From Brachynemurus nebulosus (taxonomy: Eukaryota > Arthropoda > Insecta > Neuroptera > Myrmeleontidae): a stretch of 64,000 bases of DNA. The notes under the pieces were generated by a model. The model was not told where the DNA came from. It ran no database searches and worked only from the letters and a program-made list of their open reading frames with translations. The position numbers were made by a program, and so were the translations under genes. This document shows positions 36,508 through 46,187 of the stretch, piece by piece (position 1 is the stretch's first letter; each line of letters opens with the position of its first letter). The stretch is from assembly GCA_035578155.1 (NCBI GenBank), contig JAPWDM010000001.1:18020725-18084724 (forward strand), in the 5' to 3' direction.

Positions 36508-37128
36508 CCCTTTGCACTCGATGAGCGCCGCCACGGCGACACAATAAATATTAATTCCACTCGTTAGGCGCCGCAGCGGCGCCATAAATAATAGGTACGT
36601 ATTTTATTATTTACAACACGTTAGGGGACCTAAGGCCCGATTTACATTAAGGCCCGATTTACATTAATGCTCCGCTCTCAGTACGATATCACTCCGCTCC
36701 CGGTTCGATAAAATATTCTTACATAATAAATAATGAGTGTATTCACATCATCGCTTTGATATCGGTCCGACATCAGTCACGGTTCGCTCTCGCTTCAATA
36801 CCGCTCCAATACCAATACCACTGAGATAATATTTTATCGGAGCGATATCAAACCCCTATATCGATGATAGTGAACATGTTTTTGATTCCACTTCTTTCCG
36901 TTTCTCAGCCTTCTTCATTTATTTGAAAATTATTATATTAGGAAAACATGATACAATACAACGACACGACGTCTTGCTACAATACATTGTGATACATACT
37001 ACTAATTAACTAATAGATACATTGTATTATGATACTATGTTCTCCTAATACAATAATGTTTGCAGCGTTTTAAAACTACTGTCGAGTAGCTGAGTACCCA
37101 TACTAAAAAATGGTTCGAGTGCAAAAGG
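36508..37128. mobile_element. 621-bp piggyBac-like non-autonomous element
   Basis: TTAA (36504-36507) is followed by CCCTTTGCACTCGA, and TCGAGTGCAAAAGG is followed by TTAA (37129-37132). TTAA duplications with ends starting CCC are the hallmark of the piggyBac superfamily. Inside, a GCGCCGCCACGGCGAC segment and its diverged repeat GGCGCCGCAGCGGCGCC form two ~50-bp tandem units. A directly repeated GGCCCGATTTACATTAA starts at 36632 and 36651. A further palindrome lies at 36938-37060 (ATGATACAATAC facing GTATTATGATAC). No transposase frame was found. It is probably composite, with at least one nested repeat. Confidence 0.8.
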
Positions 37129-37869
37129 TTAATATTTCAATTTCTTACAGAATTTTCCTGTTTTAGAGCTATATGTAGCTGTTTGAAATAGTTTAGTTTC
37201 CAGTAATGGAAGAATTCTTAAATTTGGTTCGATGGTAGTCGTATGGGGCTATTTACATTCAATAATAAAGAAAACTAACTGTTTCTTTATGATATTATTA
37301 GATACAGCTATTATTACAAATATTGTTGTGACAGATTTTTCTGCTTCTACTGGACATTCAAAAATGGCCGTTTTTCTATTATTTTGATTAGAAGCCTATA
37401 GAGGGCTCGACCATTGATTGAACCGAGTCAAAACCTCTTCTTTTTCTGCTTCTTCATACTGTATAGGCCAATTTTGGCCTGTTGATAACCATTAATTACA
37501 ATGAATGCCTCTATCGTTTCTTTGGCCTTCCGACATCTCTTCTTCCGTGCCATGCCTTACTTCTTACAATTTTTACAATTTTAGACCCATCCATTCCGCT
37601 TATATGGTCGTCCCATTGCCTTCGTCTTTATTCAAGTACCCAAATGCAGACCGGTTGAATATCTATAGAGTCTTTCGTATGTCACTGCTTCTTACTCACT
37701 CTCTTCCTCGAATTTTCCTCGAAATTCTACTCTATGTTCTTATTTCGGTAGTCTTAAGAATTTGCTTAGTATTTGAAGTATCGCATCGTATTTCACAGCT
37801 ATACATGAGAACTGGTTCGACTCCCGATTTGTAAATTCGACATTTGACTTCCATATTAAGATGTTTATT

Positions 37870-38325
37870 AAAATTCACATAGTGTTTGAAAAATTGTCAA
37901 ATTGGATCGGCTGGAACTCGAACCCGGATCTCTTGGTTGCTAGCCAAGCGCCTTACCAATTAGGCTACCGAACCGCGTATTCAAGTGCCACTTCAGTCCG
38001 ACAATCAATCAAACACATCCTCTCTTTAATACGAAACGCAGTTATATTTTTAATTTCAAATGTTATCGAGTGCCTGTGAAACATTTTTAATGTATGGCGA
38101 ACTTTTGTTCGTATTTATACATACGCCAGTTTTCGTATATGTTCACTTAATGTCCAGCTTTAGCTAAATTGGTCATACATGTTAAACTAAATCGAATGTT
38201 CAAGTATCAGCTAAAGCTGGACATTAAGTGAACATATGAATATTGGTGTATGTATAAATACGAACAAAAGTTCGCCATACATTAATAATGTTTCACAGGC
38301 ACTCGATAACATTTGAAATTAAAAA
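37870..38325 (-). mobile_element. 456-bp tRNA-containing insertion with 13-bp target duplication
   Basis: TAAGATGTTTATT occurs at 37857-37869 and again at 38326-38338, flanking the insert, and the LINE relic continues across the gap. The insert has two parts. A tRNA-like module (37904-37974, -) lies near one end. A large inverted repeat (about 38049-38163 against 38211-38325) fills the other, and its outer end coincides with the duplication. On + the insert ends in ATTAAAAA just before the duplication, suggesting A-tail-primed retroposition in that direction, opposite to the tRNA promoter. A duplication of this length supports LINE-type integration. It may be a SINE with a rearranged or inverted partner copy. 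Confidence 0.75.
37904..37974 (-). tRNA. tRNA-Ala(AGC)-like module inside a retroposon
   Basis: Seventy-one bases fold as a cloverleaf. The acceptor GGTTCGG pairs with CCGATCC (one T-T mismatch). The D arm is GCC/GGC with loop TAATTGGTAA. The anticodon stem CTTGG/CCAAG has loop CTAGCAA (anticodon AGC). The T loop is TTCGAGT. Box A-like and box B (GGTTCGAGT) promoter elements are present, and a TTTTT terminator lies about 10 bp downstream on -. Mismatches in the acceptor and T stems and the location inside a TSD-flanked insert argue for a tRNA-derived SINE module rather than a working tRNA gene. Confidence 0.55.
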
Positions 38326-38510
38326 TAAGATGTTTATTGTGTCATAAATATGTTGTTTAGGCAGCCTAATATTTTAGACACTTTCATTGCTTTCCTCAGG
38401 TGTGCATCCATCACTAGCTACGGTGACACCCAAGCAGTTGTAGCTGAATACCTGTTCTATAATTTTTCCGTCTAATTATAAATTTGCATCGTACTAGAAG
38501 TTTGCAAGTC

Positions 38511-40203
38511 AAAATCATATGAATTAATTGCATAAAAGTCATTATGGAAATAATTTAGACGAAAGATATAAAAAATTTTGCCTTGGAAACCACTAAAAAT
38601 ATATATGTCTAAATCAAAATACATCAATCTGACACTATTTGCCATACAGGTAGGTCAGTTACATGTTATTGTCCTATACCCATTTTTCTTACTACAGCTT
38701 ACTACGGGCAAGCCATTTCTGTAGTTACAAGAGTAAACAAACGTTTAATTACCCTAGTAAATACCACAATTACACAAAAATTTTGTAATTTTCATATATT
38801 TTACCAGTCACGTTCAACTAGGTAAAAAGTATAATCTAAAAAAAGGAAAGCAGATTTTGTATTTAAAGTATGTAAATATTCGCCAATCCACCCTCATTAA
38901 GACGAAGTTAGTTATTTTCGATTTCTGAAAGCACATATTTGTAAACATTTTTCTTTTATGCGTACGTATATCATATAAACCTATTTAGTTTGCAATTTTT
39001 TAATAATTAGATTCTATGCCACTGAGTTATATATGCATTTAAAAATTGGGACCATAAAACTAGCGAAACTGGCTAACCTCTATAGTATAATATGCTAATC
39101 TACCAAATGATCTTGGTCTAAATATTGTAACAATCTTTTGATTATTTCGATTGATGATATTTAATTTTGAACATGCACTGTATTTGCTACTTTGTAAGTG
39201 GTGTGACATATCTCTTCTTTATAATATAAATTTATCCAATTCAAATATACACGAGTGAAATATTACCCATAGATCGTTAAAGTGAAACGTGGTTAAATTT
39301 TCACCGGCGCTATAATTCCCAAATGAAACGGTTTGGGTCTATTATACGAGTTAAACTGGAATGTACAAATGTAGGTTGGTGATATATTCAAGAGTGAATA
39401 TACCGTGAAAGACCTCTTGGTATTATCTCTATGAATGTTGGTGGTGTAATAGATAATAGTTTACATATTACGTTTTGAAGGTGGAAAAAGTTTGAAAGGT
39501 GGGAAACTGGTAAGGATATATGTATATGTGAGTGTATTTATGTGTTGGTTCAAAAATGTCTTCACTAGTCTGATATACTTGTTGAATGGAGAAATATATT
39601 TTGATGTCAAACTTGGCAAGGATAATTTTCTTTCTCTTCTAGATAGATGGGTAGCTATTTAATGACTTAATTACCTATAAGCTTTTGAAGTGTGCTTTTA
39701 CAAGCCATATGAAAGGAAAGGGGTAGCCGGGTTTGTCGCCTCGGGGTCCGGGCTTGAAGAGTAGGCTCATAGCTGTAAATAAGAGGTTCGGGAAAAAGTG
39801 AAAGGAGCTTTTGCTCATCACTTATTTTTTCCGGGAAAATTTTTTTGAAAATTCCTGTGCCCCGTCATTTCTCTCTACGGTCCTCTACTTGTAAAAATAA
39901 CTTCGTGAAAGCTGTGGCTGGAAGTACAAACAAAAGTGAGTGCCAGGAAAAATTCCTAAAAATTTTCACCGTTTTTTGTTATAGAACGATTTTTACACAT
40001 ATGGTTTCTCCTCTTCATAAACCTAATTGAAATCTGATTAACCAACTTTTCCAAAATTTCACAAAAGTGAGCCGCTACCAAAATTTATAAAATGTGTTTT
40101 GAATCTAGTAATAATAATAGTTGGGACTCTCCCGAAAATATTAGGTTTAATAAAATTTGAACTCAAATATTTTTACGTGTATAATTATATAAATATATAA
40201 TTG
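38511..40203. other. Intergenic sequence, no gene recognised
   Basis: Mostly AT-rich. A GC-richer patch at 39719-39770 resembles a degraded repeat. A 61-codon frame at 39845 has no known domain. Confidence 0.4.
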
Positions 40204-40282
40204 TTCTATTCCTGTTGAAGAACACACTCATTAAATATCTGTTAATTGTTGAGAAAGTTAGGAATTATTCAAAGGTGTGGAA

Positions 40283-40622
40283 CAAGCCCTAAGCATAGGT
40301 GTAAAAAAATGTAGATAGCAGTGTGTCTGAGTGTGGCTGATACCGCTTAAGGCTTTTCGTTGGTCGGTGTCGGTCACCGAATGCACAACGCATTGTGATG
40401 TATTGTTAGACCATTGTTGCTTGAACTGCACGTTACTCTGTCCGACAATACGTGTTTTGTAGTTGTGTGTGTGTGAATACTCACACAAAAGCAAACATCA
40501 AACCAACACCACTACAAACAGTGTGTACCTACACAACATAGTGGTGGGAAGTAGAGGGTTTTTTTTTGTCTACACTGGTATCACTAGTGCAGAGATAGCA
40601 ACTTGGTTTCTGATTATTCTGT
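40283..40622. mobile_element. 340-bp insertion of unknown type with 9-bp duplication
   Basis: GGTGTGGAA occurs at 40274-40282 and 40623-40631, while the uninterrupted copy (near 810) has it once (as GGTGTGGAG). The insert has no obvious terminal inverted repeat, no terminal A tail and no domain-bearing frame; an internal run of nine T lies at about 40559. Nine-base duplications are typical of Mutator-like elements but also occur with SINEs. A 196-codon frame crossing the insert and the TA run is not a gene. Confidence 0.7.
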
Positions 40623-40804
40623 GGTGTGGAAGAATGACCATTACTCAATGTCTTTCGACCAACGAAGTTACCGTATTAATCAATATTCAATGGGCTGGCA
40701 TTTGTTTTATGAAAAATAAAATTATCACGTTTCAATTTCATATATGTTGCGTAGTAACATGTAAACAAACAAAAAAATTTATATTTTATTTTCATAGTTT
40801 CCAT

Positions 40805-40806
<2 letters not shown>

Positions 40807-40879
<73 letters not shown>
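40807..40879. repeat. (AT)n microsatellite expanded inside the repeat
   Basis: About 73 bp of AT. The other copy of the host repeat has only a short TATACATATTATA-type stretch at this point, so the expansion arose after the copies separated. Confidence 0.95.
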
Positions 40880-40880
<1 letters not shown>

Positions 40881-40987
40881 GAACATTTAATGAAATTAGA
40901 GGTAAATTAAAAATTATATTCTTAAAGGGGAAAAGTCGTAGAAAAAGTATAGTATTCTACTCGCTTACAATAGCTATTACTCACTCA

Positions 40988-42452
40988 CAAGTAAAGGTCC
41001 CGAGGCCGGACCTATCGATTTCGATGAAACTTAAATATATTGTAGAACACTAAAAACTAAGGGACACGTATTTTTTTTTATCTGCGGAAAAACGGTTTGA
41101 AGGGGTGAAATCGCCCTCCAAAAATTGGGGTAAAAATTTAATTTTTCAAATATCTCGAAAACAGTAAGAGATAGAGCAAAAGTTTTTTTTAAAGAGCTAT
41201 CTATTGATATGCAATTTGTTCATATTACATCAACAGGGGTGGTTGGGGGTTAAAATTTGGGGGTTAATTTTGCAAAAAGGGGGTGAAAAATAAACAATAT
41301 AAAAATTTTGTTAGAAATTTGAAATCTACGTCAAAAAATCTAATTGACCTGTTTTTGCTCAATATCCTAATATTAAGTCTAGGGGTAGGTAACTAGAGGG
41401 TGACTATGTCGAATAATCGTACAATTTGGGTATTTCAAGAAGTTCTTCTTCATGGAAAATAGCTTAAGACAATTAGAATAACGTAGAAATGAAATTCTCG
41501 AATTCAAAATTGAGTTTGAGCAACATTGGAGAGGGGCTGAGTCACCCTCTTAAATTACATACTAGTTTACATACACTAATTTTTGCAATTAACACACTGA
41601 CAGGGGGTAATAATGTCACAATAGATGGTTCTGAAGTTAGTCTATCGTATGTAAGGTTTTTATTAGGTTTCGTTATTTTAGATTAAGTTATGTAATTTTC
41701 GGTATCGATAATTTTCGATAAGGAAAACTATAATATCCATTAAAAAACAAACCTAATAAAGACCTTACATATGATAGTCCAACTTCAGAACCACTTATTG
41801 TGACATTATTTTACCCACTATCAGTGTGTTAATAGCAAAAATTAGTGTATATAAAGTAGTATGTAATTTAAGAGGGTGACTCACCCCCTCTCCAATGTTG
41901 CTTAAACTCAATTTTGAATTCGAGAATTTCATTTCTACGTTATTCTAATTGTCTTAAGCTATTTTCCATGAAAAAGAACTTCTTGAAATGCCCAAATGGT
42001 ACGGCTATTCGACATAGTCACCCTCTAGTTAACTACCCCTAGACTTAATATTAGGGCATTGAGCAAAAATAGGTCAATTAGATTTTTTGACGTAGATTTC
42101 AAATCTGTAAACAAAATTTTTATATTGTTTATGTTTCACCCCCTTTTTGCAAAATTAACCCCCAAATTTTAACCCCCAACCACCCCTGTTAATGTAATAT
42201 GAACAAATTGCATATCAATAGATAGCTCTTTAAAAAAGAGCAATATCGCCAATTTAAACTTTTGCTCTATCTCTTACTGTTTTCGAGATATTTGAAAAAT
42301 TAAATTTTACCCCAATTTTTGGAGGGCGATTTCACCCCTTCAAACCGTTTTTCCGCAGATAATAAAAAATACGTGTCCCTTAGTTTTTAGTGTTCTACAA
42401 CATATTTAAGTTTCATCAAAATCGATAGGTCTGGCCTCGGGACCTTTACTTG
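40988..42452. mobile_element. 1.47-kb near-perfect palindromic (foldback) element
   Basis: The ends CAAGTAAAGGTCCCGAGGCC and GGCCTCGGGACCTTTACTTG are inverted copies. TCA flanks both sides (40985-40987 and 42453-42455), and the empty site in the 355-856 copy has TCA once. The two arms (about 40988-41668 and 41747-42452) are inverted repeats over their whole length with scattered substitutions and small indels, leaving a spacer of roughly 75 bp. Neither arm encodes a recognisable transposase. A 65-codon frame at 41489 lies in the left arm; the matching frame in the right arm is shifted. A 3-bp duplication fits Harbinger or CACTA types, but TCA is not the usual Harbinger target, so the superfamily is open. 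Confidence 0.9.
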
Positions 42453-42598
42453 TCAGATGAATTACGACACTCGTCTCATAAACTCGGTTCGTGTTGCAAT
42501 TTCATCTCCGTGAGTAATAGCTATCATTACCAGCTCATTGAATAATATACTATTAACGTCTGTTTTATATTTTGTGCAATGTGCTCTTAATACTAATA

Positions 42599-42870
42599 CG
42601 AGAGGTGATCCAAAAGTAATGATAATTAATTGGTGTAAAACATATGCATATATCATCATACTAAATTCTATTTATTTTTCAACATCATCTCATAATAATT
42701 CCCTTTGAAAAATATCTTCATCCGCATAGCCGGCATCACCTCGTTATTATTTTCAAATTTCTTACATCTGAGCTGCTCTTTAAGTCGGAGAAAGACGGAA
42801 ATCGCTAGGCGCCAGATTCGGAAAATAAGGTGAGTGTTAATCCCTTTATAAAGCATGTTTCAGAATAAAA
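42599..42870 (-). pseudogene. mariner-like transposase 3' end with one terminal repeat
   Basis: The terminus CGAGAGGTGATCCAAAAGTA at 42599 follows TA (42597-42598) and has the form of a mariner end. On -, upstream of it, the translation gives SPYFPNLAPSDFRL (about 42835-42790), matching the YSPDLAPSDF motif near the third catalytic Asp of mariner transposases. After a frameshift it reads LRLKEQLRCKKFENNNEV (about 42795-42740). In this copy the motif Asp in PDLAP is Asn, the following Asp in SDF is kept, and the frame is broken. Sequence above about 42870 is not mariner-like, so the 5' two-thirds is lost. It abuts the interrupted 0.5-kb repeat. Confidence 0.75.
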
Positions 42871-45128
42871 AAAGCTAGAATTTTAAAACATCTCTCATTT
42901 TTCACCAATTTTCAAATACATTTATTCTTAGATTTAAGTAATTTATCAAACTGGAGAAAATTTTTCAAAAGTTTTTATGTTGCAGTTGTTGCATCTGAGT
43001 TTCTTTTTCTATGTGTTTTACGGTGTTTTTATAGCAAAAATTTATATGTATCGCTCTAATTTTAATTATGAACAATTAATTATACGGTTGATTTATTCAG
43101 AACCTACGCATGATCTAATATTTTCAGTAATTCAAGAATGCGAAATAAACCATAATACAAATCGCCATTGAAAAACTTTTCTGATTTATTTGAAAACTTT
43201 GATAACGACAAGCATGAGAGGTCCAAACATCAAACCTCAAATATGTTTTCCGATGACTTCTAATCATCAAAAATAATTAATACATAACTTTAATTGATAA
43301 TATTTCGAAAATTGTACTACATATGCATATTTTGTCTCGTATAATTACTCGAACAAGAATGAATTCGAACCATTTGTTCTCTGTTGAGACTATTCTAACA
43401 TCTCTACATATTAACTAACTAATTTCAAAATGCAAAACTATATAACATACATATATGCATACGTCCCGGTCCTGTTGTGCCATTGGGATATTCCTTTATG
43501 TGAGATACGTATGTGTATGTATATTTATTACTATGATAAAGTCACGTTTACATACGGTATATGTAGTGTAAAATAATTTACCTACGCTTAAGAGTTTTTC
43601 GAGTGTAATATGAAAATTTAAACGATAATTGAATTTTGAAAATATTTTGGTGTCGGATGAAAATTTAAAAAAAAATGGTGACAATTTTTTGATCCAATTT
43701 TTTAAGTGTCAAAAAAAGTAGTAATTACTATGTATATGTAATTAATTTTTGATCGTATATCTTAATTTTCAGTTATTAGTAGGAAATATAATTTTTAATT
43801 TTTTACCCAGGATGGAACGGAGCAAGTATATGCATCTGGGGTAAGAACCAATTTTAGTGCAGTTTTTTTTTTTTTGAAAGGAAGTAATTTCGGAATAGTT
43901 CTTGGCCAGGCATTGCCAGCATAAAAAAAATTTTAAAAAACCCACCTTGAGGGCTAGTAATTGTGTTTCCAACTGTTTTCAGGATACTCCAGGATTTCCA
44001 GAATAAAAGTAAAATTAAAAATTATAATAAACCATCTTGAAAGCTGGTAATTACGAGATAGTTCTTAGCTAGGTTTGACAAAAATCGGTTAAATAGTGTT
44101 CCGTACAATAGACTGCTTTTTCCAAACATTAATTTATATGGTCCAGATTTGAAGGAAATTGGCAAGGGCAAGTAATACCTACTTGCGCTGATAAAAATGA
44201 TATTTTCAAAATTGATAATTTTAAAGACCTTTGACAAAAAGATAAATTTTTTCAAAAACAATTAAATCCTTAAAATTATTATAAACTATAAGGGAATTTG
44301 GAATACGAAAATTCAGGATTTTCATTCTGAGACATTTTTTCATCGTAGGTGTTTAAACCTTTTTATTTTTATTAATAAAATGTAAGTTAAAAAAATAAAG
44401 TAATTATTCGGTTCGGAATTTCGATTTCGACTGCGACAGATTGAAATCGGATCTCTAAATCCAGCTTCGGTTCCCATACAATAAAAAAAAGGCTTACTGG
44501 AGTTTGCGGAGGAACAATGGGTTCAATTGCTAGAAGATCCGTTGTTGTAGTGGGAAATAGATACAAATTGTATTACGTTACGACTTTTTTGAGTTTAGCA
44601 TGTTTTTAAGCCAATTGTGCGTAAATTTTTATCGACTTCATTAAGATTCGTTGTCATTGAACAACTATTTAGTGAAGTAGAGATAAGACACCCAAATTGC
44701 TTTTTAAAACATATATTCATTTCTATTAACCGTAAAGTATTAGTTTGTAAGTTTTGCAATCAATTTTTTATTGTTATAATAAAATAGCTATGTGTTCCTT
44801 GTTTATTTAATTGTACAGCCTTTGATTCTGCAGAGTTCAGTTAAAGATGTTCTCTTCTCTAGTCTGAAAAATTTGGCCGGCAATCTGGCTATTTCTTTAT
44901 AAAATATGTTTTCTGAGACAGTAAGATGTTCAAATTCGACAAATTAGTTCTCCAATGCTGCTATCACTTTGTAGGAGACACGTAAATACATAAATATTCA
45001 ATAAATTCTGTTTTACTGTAGCTTGATACTTTCTGTACTTTACTCAGTCTGATCTTTCCTTTGTTGAAAAGTCGATATTTTTGGAAATTTGAACCTTTGG
45101 TGTTTAGTGTACACACAGCACCACTGGT
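42871..45128. other. AT-rich intergenic sequence, no gene recognised
   Basis: Frames at 42977, 43496, 43769 and 44022 have AT-driven composition and no domains. No repeat partner was seen. Confidence 0.45.
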
Positions 45129-45132
45129 TTAA

Positions 45133-45353
45133 CCCCTTTAGGACTAATGACGAGCTCAGCTCGTCATGCTAATTTTTAGAAAAAATTCAACTGACGAGTG
45201 TGCATTGTTTTATATCGATAACTGGAGGCTGTATAGTAAAGACCGGCCATACTGTAAATAAATTAAACAAAATGTACCACACTTGCAATTAAACTTATAG
45301 AGATATTAAATTTTTTATCTAAAAAATTGGAATATATGGCGGTACTAAACGGG
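45133..45353 (+). mobile_element. 221-bp piggyBac-like MITE, copy 1
   Basis: TTAA (45129-45132), then CCCCTTTAGGACTAATGACG; the right end is GGCGGTACTAAACGGG, then TTAA (45354-45357). The length is identical to the copy at 57921-58141 and the sequences agree at roughly nine of ten positions by eye. A perfect short hairpin, GACGAGCTCAGCTCGTC, sits just inside the left end. Non-coding. Confidence 0.9.
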
Positions 45354-45378
45354 TTAATTTGATGGCGGAAAATTACTA

Positions 45379-46185
45379 CACGGAGAGAAAAATCATATAA
45401 ATTTTGTAGATAAAATTTCAGAAAAATTACCATGCTCTCTTATAATGCGTGCGCGATCGACGACCAAAATAAAAAATATGTGCTAGCATGGTAAAATTTA
45501 ATGTGCTAACTTTTATCACACTCTTATGCATATATGTTATAATTTAATTCTTGTTGTCGTACTCTTTCATTTGCGCATCTGACCCGCAATCTTATGTTGC
45601 TTGGGCGGTACCTGTAAAAACTTCGAACCTGTAAGAACTTTATGATGGATACAAAAATGATTGCCAACAATATATTCTAATACTAAAGATACTGAAGTAA
45701 CAAAATGATGAATTAAACGGTGACATCCCCGTCCTCTAACACAGTGTAATGAATACTGCTTGCTGCTTGTAACACAGTCTAATGGATCAAGGTGCTTGGT
45801 CCGACCCGGCCGATCAATTTGGTCGTCCAAACCTATGGTTGGCTATGTCACTTGCTATGAGTTAGATACATTTCAACAGCGTTCACAACAAACACAACCT
45901 TCTTTCTATTTTTATCTTTCTACTATTAGCAGATAGCATTTTAAATATTATAATACAGCATGGTAATTTTTGTAAGAAAAACAATTAAAAAATATTTTTT
46001 TGTCGGCTGTGCTGTTTTACAAATTTTACGGAATTAATATTACGGAAACGATATTCTATCCTTTAAATTTTCTATGATTAATTATAATTTTTATATTTTT
46101 ACCGTACAAAATTGAATATGTTCGCCTTTTACACGTCGATTGTAGTGCTGAGCACAGTAATTTTTATATAAATTTTCTCTCCGTG
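45379..46185 (-). mobile_element. 807-bp TA-flanked non-autonomous DNA transposon, copy 2
   Basis: The ends are CACGGAGAGAAAAATCATAT and ATAAATTTTCTCTCCGTG, with TA at 45377-45378 and 46186-46187. Aligned in reverse it matches 6899-7703 throughout. An 87-codon frame on - (45567-45830, reading HRLIHHFVTSVSLVLEYIV in part) corresponds to a broken frame in copy 1. It matches no family I know, so it may be a remnant of captured or transposase-flanking sequence. The element starts 25 bp after the piggyBac-like MITE. Confidence 0.88.
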
Positions 46186-46187
46186 TA

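Larger units (their letters stand above)
37400..38510 (-). pseudogene. Decayed LINE reverse transcriptase 3' end
   Basis: Read on -, pieces of the C-terminal part of a non-LTR retrotransposon RT are recognisable: LDGKIIEQVFSYNCLGV near 38480-38430, then KCRIYKSGVEPVLMYSCEI near 37845-37790, followed by DTSNTKQILKTTE. These correspond to the widespread YLG...RIYKxxVxPVLxYxxE region of arthropod LINE polyproteins. Downstream on - the sequence becomes (GAA)-rich (about 37440), as at the 3' ends of such elements. Stops and frameshifts are frequent, so no product is possible. The relic is split by the tRNA-containing insertion at 37870-38325. The + strand 109-codon frame at 37505 is antisense to it. 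The exact LINE clade is not determined. Confidence 0.8.
40204..42598 (-). repeat. 0.5-kb interspersed repeat, interrupted copy
   Basis: Reverse-oriented partner of 355-856. Its own sequence occupies about 40204-40282, 40632-40806, 40880-40987 and 42453-42598. The rest is later material: a 340-bp insert, an expanded TA microsatellite and a 1.47-kb palindrome. Shared phrases include GAAGAACACACTCA, GTTAATTGTTGAGAAAGTTA and GTATTCTACTCGCTT. Removing the insertions restores continuity with the copy at 355. Confidence 0.8.

Noticed and set aside
37505..37834. 109-codon + frame
   Set aside because: Antisense to the LINE RT relic, whose conserved peptides are on the - strand.
37904..37974. Functional tRNA-Ala gene
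   Set aside because: Stem mismatches and location inside a 13-bp-duplicated insertion favour a tRNA-derived retroposon module, although box A, box B and a T-run terminator are present.
40463..41053. 196-codon + frame, the longest in the window
   Set aside because: It crosses the 340-bp insertion boundary, part of the older repeat, the TA microsatellite and the start of the palindrome. It is a chance fusion of unrelated repeats.
42977..43171. 64-codon frame preceded by a T-rich tract and CAG, as a host exon
   Set aside because: No homologous domain and no plausible neighbouring exon; such acceptor-like tracts are common in this composition.
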